From positions 1,984,001 through 2,048,000 of the forward strand of contig NC_064002.1 of NCBI RefSeq assembly GCF_932276165.1: 64,000 nucleotides of DNA, read 5' to 3'. The translations under genes and the position numbers were made by a program. Under the pieces are notes generated by a model, which saw only the letters and a program-made list of their open reading frames with translations, made no database searches and had not been told where the DNA came from. Below, piece after piece: positions 9,563 to 21,300 of the stretch (positions within the stretch are counted from its first letter, which is position 1; every line of letters begins with the position of its first letter). This DNA is from Plutella xylostella. Taxonomy: Eukaryota > Arthropoda > Insecta > Lepidoptera > Plutellidae.

Positions 9563-12430
9563 ATGATAATTCTTCATCAGAATATTGCAGGTCTTAGTAA
9601 TAAGTCAGATTTACTCACAATATATTTAAATGAATTAATGTCTCAAGGTTCGACAGTAGATGTAATTTGCATTACAGAACACAATATTGTATCAGGGCAG
9701 GAAGGATTGATAGCAGTTCCTAATTATAGACTCGCAGCTCAATTCTCTCGAAATGTAAAACGAGGGGGAGCATGTATCCTTGTAAAGAACGACCAACCTT
9801 TCAAAGAGCTATCATCCATTTCAAAACTGTCAGTTCTGGGTCTCGTAGAATGTTGCGCTGTCGAGCTTACAAATCTTAATACAATTGTCTTATGTATCTA
9901 TAGAGCTCCGAAAAGTCAACAACGCAGTATAAATCTCAGTATATTTTATGAAAGACTTGAAATAATACTTAACAATCTATGCAGAAATGGTGATAAAAAA
10001 ATTGTTATGTGCGGAGATTTTAACATCGATAGACTAAAGAAAAGTAACACCGCAAACCAATTTGAAAACTTTCTATTGGGGTACAATCTTGTCTTACAAA
10101 TAAACGAACCCACGAGATTAATTAGTAAAACATGCTTGGACAATTTTGCTCACAACATAAAAAGGGGTGCAATGAGCCAAGTATTAGACTTTGGTTTATC
10201 TGACCATACGGCACAACTGTTAAAAATTCCAGTAATAAAACATTGTAAATTAAAATTCTGGAAAGTAAAAAGGCGGGACTATAGTATAGAAAACATTAAC
10301 AAATTTAATAGACATTTAGGAAGTATATCATTTTCAGATGTATACGAAACCGACGACTGTAATAAGGCTTTCAATGCATTTTTGGAAATTTTCCTACTTC
10401 TCTACAATTTATGCTTCCCATACAAATATGTCAAAATTCAAATCAACAAAAAACAAAAGTGGATCTCAAAGGGTATCAAAGTATGTAGTAAAAAACAGAG
10501 AGAACTTCTCTGGCAATATAGAAAGAAACCAACTCCAGAAAACAAAACAAGATTAAAAACATACTCACAAAGATTCAAAAAAATTATAAGGCTTACTAAG
10601 AGATCACAAAACAACTTTTTCATAGACTCGTCAGAAAATAAATCAAAAGCCAGTTGGTCAATCATTAATCAAAATAAAAATAACTTTCCACACGACTCAA
10701 TTAATAGAATTAAAAATGACGAAGTTATACTGACTAAACCAGAAGACATTGCCAATGCATTTAATAATTTTTTCATTGACCAAATAAATCCTCCGAAACA
10801 GACTGTCTCTGACATGACAAATACGGCGAAGAATGTAAATAATTACCCACAGTCAATATTTATGTCACCAACTGGAACTGAAGAGATTGTCAAAGTAATA
10901 AAATCATTAAAAAATAAAAACAGCGTTGGCTACGACGGCATACATACAAAAATTCTAAAAAGTACAGCAGAACTTATTGCACCACATCTTGCACACATTT
11001 TTAACAACTGTATTGCTAAAGGTGTATTTCCAGATGCGCTGAAACCAGTCGTGATTATACCCATTTTTAAAAAAGAGGATAAGGAAGAAATGAAATATTA
11101 CCGACCTGTAGCACTTATTCCAATTCTCTCGAAAGTTTTCGAAAAAGTTATATATAGATCATTTATAAACTTTATTGACAAAAACAACATTCTCATTAAC
11201 GAGCAAAAAGGGTTTAGAAAGAATAAAAATATAAATATGGCAATCTACGATCTAGTCACTATGGTTCTCGGTAATGTGGATGTAAGGAACCCAGTTAGCG
11301 CAATCTATATGGACATGACTAAAGCGTTTGACTATGTGGACCATAACATATTATTACGCAAATTAGAGTGTTATGGAATCAGAGGCAACGTACTCAATCT
11401 TATAAAATCATATTTAAGTGAAAGATGTCAGTACACACAAATAACCAGAATCAATCCTGAAAACAAAGAGGAAATAAAATATTTCTCAAAAAGCAGAAAG
11501 ATTTCTTGTGGCGTCCCACAAGGAAGCGTTCTCGGTCCTCTATTGTTTATCTTATACATCAATGACTTACCTAATAACGTATCACATCCAATGGTGCTAT
11601 TTGCTGATGACAGCACTGCCATAATAAAATGTACCGATACAAATTTATATGAAAACAAAATTAACTACACTTTAGAAGAAATAATGACATGGCTTAATAA
11701 TAATAACTTAATCGCGAATTTAAATAAGACTAAAATAATACAATTTCATCAAAGGAAAATCAACTGTGACTTAAATATTGAATATAACGGCATTAAGATT
11801 GAAGAAGTACAAGAAACCAAGTTTCTAGGTCTCATAATGGACAGTAATCTTTCATGGAAAGGACATGCAAAAGTAGTGTGCGAAAGACTTAGTAAGTATG
11901 CATACCTGCTACATAAACTAAGTAAAATTGTATGTCTTGACACAGCTTTGAATGCGTACCATGGTTTTGTATCTTCGAACATACGATACGGGATAATTTT
12001 CTGGGGCAACTGCACTGATAAGGACGTCGTGTTTAGGGCCCAAAAGAGATGCGTTAGAGCAATGTGCGGACTAAAAACAACCGACAGCTGTGCTCCTCAT
12101 TTTAAAAGATTAAATCTACTAACGATGCCTTCTATATATATATATGAAGTAGCTATATTTGTAAAAACCAATCCTTCTCTCTTCTCCAAAGCCCACCAAA
12201 CATATTCAAACAGAACACGTTTTCAGCATAGACATAGGCTAAGTATACCAAAATATAAAACTACCTTAATGCGAAATAATGTACCTTGCATGGCCCCAAT
12301 AATTTTCAATAAAATACCAAATATAATTAAAGATCTTGACATTGTACAGTTCAGGAAGAAACTTTTTAAACTTCTAATCGATAAATGTTATTACTCCGTT
12401 TTAGAATTTATGTCTGACATGTCATTGTAA
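9563..12430 (+). CDS. Retrotransposon ORF2: AP endonuclease and reverse transcriptase
   Basis: A 955-residue polyprotein that would nick target DNA and reverse-transcribe its own RNA at the nick. The N-terminal 230 residues are an apurinic-like endonuclease: LHQNIAGL near residue 4, ITEHNI near 36, GGACILVK near 68, CIYRAP near 111, CGDFNIDR near 150, and a closing SDHT near 218. The reverse transcriptase spans about 440-740, with YRPVALIPILSK, AIYMDMTKAFDYVDH, GVPQGSVLGPLLFILYINDL and the catalytic FADDST. The C-terminal part has the usual thumb-like region, without a clear RNase H. The frame is intact from ATG to TAA. It differs in frame from ORF1 by +1 and starts four bases after the ORF1 stop. 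Confidence 0.93.
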   Translation: MIILHQNIAGLSNKSDLLTIYLNELMSQGSTVDVICITEHNIVSGQEGLIAVPNYRLAAQFSRNVKRGGACILVKNDQPFKELSSISKLSVLGLVECCAVELTNLNTIVLCIYRAPKSQQRSINLSIFYERLEIILNNLCRNGDKKIVMCGDFNIDRLKKSNTANQFENFLLGYNLVLQINEPTRLISKTCLDNFAHNIKRGAMSQVLDFGLSDHTAQLLKIPVIKHCKLKFWKVKRRDYSIENINKFNRHLGSISFSDVYETDDCNKAFNAFLEIFLLLYNLCFPYKYVKIQINKKQKWISKGIKVCSKKQRELLWQYRKKPTPENKTRLKTYSQRFKKIIRLTKRSQNNFFIDSSENKSKASWSIINQNKNNFPHDSINRIKNDEVILTKPEDIANAFNNFFIDQINPPKQTVSDMTNTAKNVNNYPQSIFMSPTGTEEIVKVIKSLKNKNSVGYDGIHTKILKSTAELIAPHLAHIFNNCIAKGVFPDALKPVVIIPIFKKEDKEEMKYYRPVALIPILSKVFEKVIYRSFINFIDKNNILINEQKGFRKNKNINMAIYDLVTMVLGNVDVRNPVSAIYMDMTKAFDYVDHNILLRKLECYGIRGNVLNLIKSYLSERCQYTQITRINPENKEEIKYFSKSRKISCGVPQGSVLGPLLFILYINDLPNNVSHPMVLFADDSTAIIKCTDTNLYENKINYTLEEIMTWLNNNNLIANLNKTKIIQFHQRKINCDLNIEYNGIKIEEVQETKFLGLIMDSNLSWKGHAKVVCERLSKYAYLLHKLSKIVCLDTALNAYHGFVSSNIRYGIIFWGNCTDKDVVFRAQKRCVRAMCGLKTTDSCAPHFKRLNLLTMPSIYIYEVAIFVKTNPSLFSKAHQTYSNRTRFQHRHRLSIPKYKTTLMRNNVPCMAPIIFNKIPNIIKDLDIVQFRKKLFKLLIDKCYYSVLEFMSDMSL

Positions 12431-12941
12431 TTAAATAAAATAAAAATATTATTGACATTATACTCGTACCTATTTGTATTTAATTTCAACTAAGTATATT
12501 TATCTAACTGACAAACTTTATTTTGTATTCTTAATGAATTAATGGTAATCAAGCAAACCATGTAAACAATGCATGCCCTTTTTTTAAATTTGAATTGTAT
12601 ATTTCCTTGCATGTACTAATTTAATAATAAAAAAATAATTATTGTATACCTACGTGTAGAACATAGCGCAACATAATATATATTTTTAAACATCTATTGT
12701 AATAATACCTATGTTCACAAATAAACGATTTGATTTGATTTGATTTGATTTGATTTGTTAATAATATTATTGTGAGCTCATCCCTAGGGAAAGCCTTGTG
12801 TTCTATATTATTATTATTTGTTATGAAATACGAATATTCAAGTTTGTATTATATCAACGGATTCACAGTGGGAGTAAACTGAAAATAAAGTTTTCTGAAA
12901 TAATAATATATATGGGTAATTCGGTATATCTATTCTGGCTA

Positions 12942-13836
12942 CAGGGTGTTCATAAAGGGTAAGTACCTTTAGTAAGCCGAAAGGGGGTTGCTCAGAGGTC
13001 AATACTAAATAACGTTTGTTCTACGACTTTTGTAATCTCGCAAGCTACTCCAAAGGAAATTTTATGCTTAGAAAGGTGACTTACTATGGTGAGATTTTTT
13101 GTTCACCCTTTAACTAAAGTAGATTAGTATGACTCCCTATTCCGCTTCTTAACTTGTATGTCGGTTCCAAGTTTAAATCCCCAACACTAAGGTATTTATA
13201 ATATTATATTTACCTGTATAGGTATTATTTTTTAATCTATAGATTGCTTATGTTACTTACTTTGTTCCGGATCTGATAAAAACATAATAATTAATTAGAA
13301 ATGTATAGTAAAATATGTTTATTAATTTATACTTTACATTATAACTACAAGTATCTAAACCTATGTATATTACAAAACCTACCATGTAAATAAAATTAAC
13401 ACATTTATTGTAAAGCAAACTATAATCTGAGCTAAAATTAATTAAGTACTCAAGTACATCCTCCTCTTTATATATACTTAAAAACGATTTTTTATTATGT
13501 ACAGTTACTTAATAAATAGTTGATGTTCTAGGTACTTATTATGAAAATAATCTGTAATCTATAACTACATACATGGGTATTCAATTCTATGAATACTTAC
13601 TCTACACAGAAATAGGATTATGGTATGATAAGATAGTTATGAAATTCTTAAACTAATTACAACTAATTAAAACATAAACCTACCTATTTACATGTAATCA
13701 TTTAATATTGTTATCCATATTATCCATATTATAAATGGTGTTATTTCCCATTACCAGGTCTACGTTCCCGACATACTTGAGCAACTTTCATTATGCTCGG
13801 TCACTGATAAAATTGTACCCTCTATCAACCACCCTG
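12942..13836. mobile_element. Putative TA-flanked inverted-repeat element
   Basis: Left end CAGGGTGTTCATAAAGGGTA and the complement of the right end, CAGGGTGGTTGATAGAGGGTA, match imperfectly, and both are flanked by TA (12940-12941, 13837-13838). The ~0.9-kb interior is AT-rich without an open frame. Similar CAGGGTGTTC text appears singly near 27666. The assignment is moderate because the ends have diverged. Confidence 0.5.
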
Positions 13837-14515
13837 TATAATAGCTTGTAGCAACTAAAAATACAGTTAAAAAAGTTTAAGTTTTGATACCAATTATCAT
13901 ATCAGTTTAATGAGGATTACAACCTAAAAACACATGTAAGTACCTATACATACATAACTTTTATCATACTTCAAAAATCAAGTCTTTTTGCGAAACATGC
14001 AAGTAGATTTTGAGATACCGTCAGAATTAAAAGAATTACAAAACATATCTGACTATTAATCTATGTAAGGTCACAAAATTTCCAACACTGCCGATAAATT
14101 ATATTAATATGATTGATAATGTTTGCAACATCGATTAATAAACAATTAGCTATTTACCTACCTACTTATATTACTAATTATTCGTTTCCAGGTTAACATT
14201 AATCCTGTATTTACTTGCGATGCTGCGATGATTGCTTAAACATTTAAACATATTCATAAGTATAAATACGTAATATTATAAACTGTAATTGTTTAAAGAA
14301 GGCCGAGGGTAGAGTGTAGTGTCATCACTTTTGAGAGGCCTATACTATACTGTCTATAGTATCTATGTCTAACGATGGACGATTACAGGATGATTAAGAT
14401 GAAGTAGAAGATATCAGAATTAAATCCGAATTGAATGCAGTCACTAAATAATTACATGTTCATTTCTAATCTGTCATCGCATCGTCTACGCTGTGTCGTC
14501 TAGAGAAACCAAATA

Positions 14516-14748
14516 CACTCACGGGCAATGAAAAGGTTCCACTGAGAAAATCACCAAATTACTTCTAAACGGAAAAGGCTAGCTTAATGCCGTCTTCTGC
14601 AATATTGAAGTACATTTAACATAGCATCAGAATATTACCAACTAAAATCGGTAATATTTTGTACCAATTTTAAATGAAATCTTTGAAAAAATTGGGGTCG
14701 TTTGTTGTCGGAATTTTGTGAGTGGAACTTTTTCATTGCCCGGCAGTG
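14516..14748. mobile_element. MITE with CACT-CGGGCAATGAAAA ends
   Basis: Left end CACTCACGGGCAATGAAAAG and the right end CATTGCCCGGCAGTG are inverted repeats about 27 bp long (including TTCCAC/GTGGAA), flanked by TA at 14514-14515 and 14749-14750. The 233-bp interior is AT-rich and non-coding. Confidence 0.75.
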
Positions 14749-14908
14749 TATAATATTATCATACCTGACGTAAAGGCATGAATTAGCATCATATTAGATA
14801 TTATGTAGTTTTGAGAATGATACTCTTTAGATGTAATGCTGATAAATGTAAATTGGTTTCTATACACCAGAACATTAAATATGCTGGATGACACTAATTC
14901 ATGTCACA

Positions 14909-14914
14909 TTTATT
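14909..14914 (-). terminator. Candidate poly(A) signal of the acyl-CoA synthetase gene
   Basis: AATAAA on the minus strand, about 230 bases downstream of the stop codon at 15140. It is the first exact hexamer I saw after the stop; use is inferred only. Confidence 0.35.
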
Positions 14915-15023
14915 TTCTATCACGATTTCATTTTAATTACCATGGCAGTGCTACTCATATACTCATAACTGTGACTAGAAGAATAATATTAAACATTTTG
15001 CCTCTGTGTCCGGAGGTATCTCT

Positions 15024-15136
15024 AGCTTGACCAAAAACTAACGAACGAGAGCTATCATGCAACTGGTGCGTTTCATACAACGAGTAATGGGTTCTTCTTT
15101 TTTCGTAAGCTAGAGCATTCTGTAGAGTGACCCCCC
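15024..15136. mobile_element. Diverged MITE touching the 3' end of the gene
   Basis: Related to the elements at 24337-24477 and 41773-41903: it shares ACGAACGAGAGCT, a following CATACAACGAG and a right end TAGAGTGACCC. The left end has decayed. Its right end stops three or four bases from the stop codon of the acyl-CoA synthetase gene, so the gene's 3' untranslated region would run through it. Confidence 0.6.
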
Positions 15137-15139
15137 AGA

Positions 15140-15324
15140 TCAGCGAGCCGTCCCATTGGTCAGCGTGTTTTGAGCCGGAGGTACGTCTTTCGAAGGCAGT
15201 ATGCGATTGGCTAGAAACGCTATCTCCCTTACTTGTGCCCTCTGTATCTTCCCTGAGGGTGTCGTTGGTAGTACGTCCATGAAGAACAGGCCACCGTGGA
15301 GCTGCTTCAGAGGCGGCAGTTCTC
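15140..15324 (-). CDS. Acyl-CoA synthetase exon 11 (terminal)
   Basis: 185 nt, entered in phase 1 after a TTTTCAG acceptor. It encodes the end of the C-terminal lid domain, with FFMDVLPTTPSGKIQRAQ carrying the catalytic Lys of motif A10. The protein ends NGTAR followed by TGA. No C-terminal SKL-like signal is present. Confidence 0.9.
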
Positions 15325-18300
15325 CTGAAAATAAAGTTGAAAATGAGGTTGCACGTCTCAAGTTATACAGGATGTAAAAAAAGGGTGTGTAAGGCAAAAG
15401 TTGTTCAGAATGACGAGCTGAGTCACCCTTTTTCGGCTTAAGAAGGCTGTGGACTGAAGGCTGTGTGGGCTGTGGCTGGAGACAGTTATGCAGATGATGT
15501 CAAATTTGATGATGATCGCTTGAAAATGCAATTTTTCCACTTTACCTAGTTATGTTATTATTGGAGTTTTTTCGTTCGTTCTTTTTCTGTTACACATTTA
15601 AGTACAGTCAGCTGCATAAGTAGCTGTACACTTTTGTACCTTGTCAAACTCAGAAACTGCCTATTAAAACATTGTCAGTTTGTTATGTGGGTAGTTTGAC
15701 AAGGAACAAAAGTATATAGCTACTTATGCAGCTGACCATACCTAAGTTTCAATATCAACCTCTACAGTAAAACTCACGGCTCATAAGTGCAAAGATCTCC
15801 TCCGGCTCCACGTTAGCCCCGTTCTCCTTCACTATAGCGGCCACAGGAATCTCCACGTCGAGCTGGTCCGGAAGCCCCACCACGCAGGCGTCTCCCACCG
15901 CCGGGTGCTGCTTGATCACCTCCTCGAGTTGTACGGGGGAGATCTGGTGGAGGTAATGGGGATGGTTGAGTGAGGATTGGGGTTCGGAGCTAGGCCGTTT
16001 ATCCGTGGCCGTGATCTTCTATTTTTTCATTTACTATGTACTTTCTATATGTATATTCATCAGCCGCATTATTATCATCTTTCAGTAAGTTATTTTTTTC
16101 TATAACCACCATCCATGATTGATATGGTTGTGATAACTTGTGATATCATAGTCGAGGCACTAATTTGTCGTTTTTCTACGGAAGTTTAAGTTACTGTCAG
16201 ATTAAACTTGTTTATTCAGGATAATCTTATGATAACAAACCTAACATATAGTTATCAATAACAAACAAAATAGCTATAATACCATAAAACTATTAATTAA
16301 ATCAAGTAGTAAGTTGATGGTTTTATTATTGTTAATCCCTAAATTACAAAATCTGAAGTAAATATATGACACATGTACTTGGTATTTAAAATTTATTGGC
16401 AAACTGATAAGAAAACTTGACCAAAATAACTTTTATTTACAATGATGGATGATGCACCATAAAACATATTAACACGACAGCTGATGCAATAAAGATAAAT
16501 CAAATTAATTATATCAAATCGACCAAGCATTTTCCTTTATCTATCAACTACGTCATTTCGAAACGGATGTGTTCTAAACATAACAAAAAGGCACTTTATC
16601 GATCGGTATTTTCTGTAAGGCATGGGAAAATACAGTGTGTATAATAACGTCCCTTGAGAGCGGTCTCTGTCCAGCAGTCGAAGGCTACAGGCTAACGCAA
16701 TGATAATTTTTCGTCGTAAGCAGTTATGAGTCAGAGAAAAGTTATGAAACTTTCGAGAGGATGAACCATTAACTGCGGCATCCATGCCGCCTGCATGCTG
16801 CCATCCCTAAATTAATGCAGAAGAAAAATCAGACCACGTCAGTTTGGTGTTGGAACTTGTTTCTGTTAGAAAGTAGTTTTGTCGTCTGCATTTTGATTCC
16901 TAAATCCTAATAAAGACTCACCCATAATCCGGTGTGTTTGATGAGCAGTCGTTTCCTCTCCACGTAGTAGTAGTAGTCTTGTTCGTCTCGGTAGAACATG
17001 TCCCCTGTCTTCACCCAGCCGTCGTCAGTCAGCACCTTGTCTGTCTCCTCTTTGTTATTGAGGTATCCCTGTTGAAGTAGAAACATCATTAAATCCTTCT
17101 TCTTTCTCGAGAGAGTCTCTAAATAATATTTTGCCAGAAATGGAAAAAGTGGTGCAGAACCGTCACTAGCTTTACCGGTAACAAATTAGCGATCGAAATT
17201 AGCCCATTAAATTGATATTGCGTAAAAAGTTGTTGGTTATGTTAAGTTACCCCCGGGATTTCCGTATCACACCTTACGATAAATTTACGGTATTGAAACA
17301 GTAAGAATCGGTTAGTTAGATAGGTCGTTTTCCTATGGCAATACTTTAAAATCATACTATAAATAAGTACCTACCTTGAAAAAGTAGTCTCCTTTAAGTA
17401 GTAGTTCACCGGATTCGCCTACTTTTGCGTCGCTTCCGTCTTCAGTGGCCAGCTGAAATATTATAACTTTTTATTTTATTTGTCTTTTGTTATGGATTTA
17501 AACGTATTATGAACTCTTATAACCGAATGGCGAAGTGGTTAGTGACCCTGACTACTGAGCCGATGGTCCCGGGTTCGATTCCCGGCTGGGGCAGATATTT
17601 GTTTAAACACAGATACTTGTTCTCGGGTCTTGGATGAGCCCGTAAAATGGCAATAGGCCCGCCCCCTATTACATTGGGACTAAAATAACACTCTGGCGAA
17701 AAGTGGGTGCAGCAATGCACCTCTGCCTACCCCGCAAGGGAGTACATTAGTACAAGGCGTGAGTGCGTGTTTTTTTTTTTTAAGAACTCTTATAATACGT
17801 AGATAGAGGTAGGTATATCACAGTAACGGTAACTAATTGACGTGAAATATTATATTTGTGTCACTGCATACAATTTCAAAAACTTAAACAAAAGGGTCCA
17901 TTCACATTGGTCTGTCATGCCGTGCACCAGGTACAGGCACGCATCGCGCCAGAGATGCGGGTTAATAAGTCACTCGCATAGCTAATGATGATAATGCCAC
18001 TTGCACTGACCCTGTACTGCAGCTTCCCCGCGATGGGCCGGCCGGAGGAGCCGAAGGGCACGCGCATGTCGTAGTCGAACACCGGGATCATCAGCTCCGT
18101 CATGCCGTACACCAGGTACAGGTACGCGTCGCAGCGTTGCTGGAATATGAGGGGATAGGTTAGGTTGGTGGTCGAGAAAATTCATATACAGGTAAAATAG
18201 GTACAGTAAAGGTCACCGCACAGTATATACCCGTAACGTAAAGAGACTGTCGCGGAGAGCTCGCGTCTACTGGTTGACAGAAGAAAAAAGAAGCGATCTT

Positions 18301-21300
18301 TATAATATATTATCTTTACGTTACGGTTACAGGTATGTGCGTGTGCGGTGACCATAAGGCGAAACGAGTCAGAGAGACATTCTAATGAACTTTTCTACCT
18401 TTTTTTGAAATTCGATAAAAAACCTCAATGCTAAAAAGTAAAAAATTACGTGCCAACAAAGTTTCTATGGAAAAGCATAAGTACTTAATGTTTTTCGTGT
18501 TGTTCAAAATGACCTTCTTAGTCAATATATTTTTCAGCTTACTAAACCACTTCATCAGGTTTCCTTGTTGTAAATAGTGTGTGTGAGTTAATTCAGACAT
18601 AGATAAGTTCAGACATTTTAACCAAAACTTACTTTGAATTGATCCAGCAGCGGCTTGTCTATAGAACTGCCTCCGATGATGATGTACCGGAAGGAGGAGA
18701 GGTCGCACACGGCCGCCGTGGCGTGCAGGAACTTGGAGAGCAGGTGCGGCGTCCACACTGTGGCGTTCGGCTGAAGACAATATGGTGCTGGTTAATATGT
18801 GGCGCAGTTTATCCAGCATACTTGCTTACTGACAATTGGCTCCGAATTAGTAACGTATGTAATTTTTATTCAAGGTGTAGCCCGCGAGTTCCTCTTAGCC
18901 GTTAAATTTTCCCTGTGGGATTTTTGGGATAAAGAGTACTATGTTTATGTGTTATGTCCATTGACTTATATATTACTAGCGTCATTGGTTATGTCCAGTT
19001 TGCTACATAGCGAATTTCATCAAAATTTATCCAGACGTTTTACCGCGAAAGTGTAACACCTTATTATTTAAAAACTTATGCGTTCTTCAGACTTTTCATA
19101 TAATTACTGAAATTTGGACATCTACCAAATTTAATACCAACGAAAATAATATCATAGTATAGGTAAGTATTTCACTTTATTAGCTTTTTTAACGATGCAG
19201 CTAGTTATTGAGGTGTAGAATAATAAATAATATAAAACATCTTCTTTTGGTCGTTTTCGCTAAAAAGCTTCATACTTTCACCTTCTGATTTTTATCAGTA
19301 AAATAATTTAATATCTACTTTATTTATATCACATTGACGTACTTTGGATTTACCTCTGATAAAGCTGACCTAAAATTAGATTTATTAATTATAGAGGTAA
19401 GTAGCGGTTCACAAATTAAGAATTCATCACAAATCTATGCCATTAATAATTAATAAGGTACGATAAGTTTCATCGGTGGGTAACAGAGTTGTCAATGTTT
19501 ATTTTGACGCGTTTATTTTGTTAACGGTTTTGATAACAACATTTATCTTTTACAGCAGTTATTTTATTACTACTAGGACCAATAAATGTGTAAATTCTTT
19601 CATACTAAATGATATTTTGATTTATGTCTAAATATATGTAAATCTGTAGTAAAAATCAGTGCAGTATAGGTACGGTCTTTGAAAAAAATATGATTAGGTT
19701 AGGATTAGATTAGGTACGATATAGGTACATCTTCCTTTGTATTATAAGTGTATTATTTTTAATTTTGTGTTCTTGAAATCATTAAAGTAGTACGTAAATA
19801 CTTATTCTTTTCTACATGTAATGAGTTATGAATGATTAGGTATTGATTACTGATTGCACAAATGGCGTTCTACTAAACCCCGAGGTTCTCACCTGCGTGA
19901 AGTTAGCAGCCTAAAGTTAGCAGCCTTTGAATACCCGACCAAATTAAGATGGTCACTACAGTCATTGCATTCTTTATCAATTAAAACAAGTAAATAGCCC
20001 CGAAAACATTGAGATAATAATGCTAGGTGTTTGTATAAACACTAAAGTATGTTCTAAAATAAATAAATACAAAAAAATACGACGTTTACTTACTGACGCT
20101 CTTGTTGTATAATGGATATTTTGTATGGGGGCACCAAGATGCCATAGACCTGCCCGCATCTCACCTAGTTTATTATGTGAGTTGTGTCATTAGAAAACAC
20201 TGACAGAAGTTTCATCAACATTGAAACGGTATAGCAGGTGTACAGAAGCCACTATCTGACAGATTTTGGGTGAAAAGTACTCAATATTTCACGATCATTC
20301 CATTTTTCAGGTGGAACCTGAAGGAATTCAGTTTCAAATGATAGTTCATATGAAAGGTATTATTAATACCTAGAAAGGATTTTCAGCAATTTCAGATTAA
20401 ACGACTTTTGGTGAATATTCAAGAAGAAGATTAGAAAATAAAACTTAGCAGCCCAAGATTAACATTTTGTATGGGGGCACCAAGATGCTATAGACCTGCC
20501 CGCATCTCACCTAGTTTATTATGTGAGTTGTGTCATTAAAACACACTGACAGAAGTTTCATCAACATTGAAACGGTATAGCAGGTGTACAGGAGCCACTT
20601 TCTGACAGATTTTGGGTGAAAAATTGTCAATATTTCACGAATATTTAAGTTTGCAGGTGTAACCTGAAGAGATTCAGCTTCAAATGTTGTTTCATATGAA
20701 AGGTATTATTAATACCTAGAAACGAATTTCAGCAATTTCAGATTAAATGACCTTTGGTGAATATTCAAGGTGATAATCAAAAAATAAAACTTAGCAGCCC
20801 AAGATTAACATTTTGTATGGGGGCACCAAGATGCTATAGACCTGCCCGCATCTCACCTAGTTTATTATGTGTATTGACTTATTATAAAACACTGAAAGAT
20901 GTTTCATCAACATTGAAACGGTAGCAGGTGTACAGAAGCCACTATCTGACAGATTTTGGGTGAAAAGTACTCAATATTTCACCATCATTCCATTTTTCAG
21001 GTGGAACCTGAAGGAATTCAGTTTCAAATGATAGTTCATATGAAAGGTATTATTAATACCTAGAAACGGTTTTCAGCAATTTTAGATTAAATGACTTTTG
21101 GTGAATATTCAAGGAGAGAAACAAAAAATAAAACTTAGCAGCCCAAGATTAACATTTTGTATGGGGGCACCAAGATGCTATAGACCTGCCCGCATCTCAC
21201 CTAGTTTATTATGTGTATTGACTCATTATAAAACACTGAAAGAAGTTTCATCAACATTGAAACGGTATAGCAGGTGTACAGAAGCCACTATCTGACAGAT

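Larger units (their letters stand above)
8400..12757 (+). mobile_element. Two-ORF non-LTR retrotransposon with (TTTGA)n tail
   Basis: A LINE-type element: ORF1 at 8446-9558, ORF2 at 9563-12430, a 300-bp AT-rich 3' untranslated region, an AATAAAC-like signal near 12720, then about six TTTGA units (12728-12757). Such short-repeat tails are common in CR1/jockey-group elements. Both ORFs are uninterrupted, so this is a young or selectively maintained copy that could be mobile. The 5' end is approximate. Clade assignment (CR1/jockey group) is from the endonuclease and reverse-transcriptase motifs and the ORF1 type, not from phylogeny. Confidence 0.9.

Noticed and set aside
17521..17592. Second tRNA-like sequence
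   Set aside because: It is followed by a typical SINE body and T-rich end; treated as a SINE.
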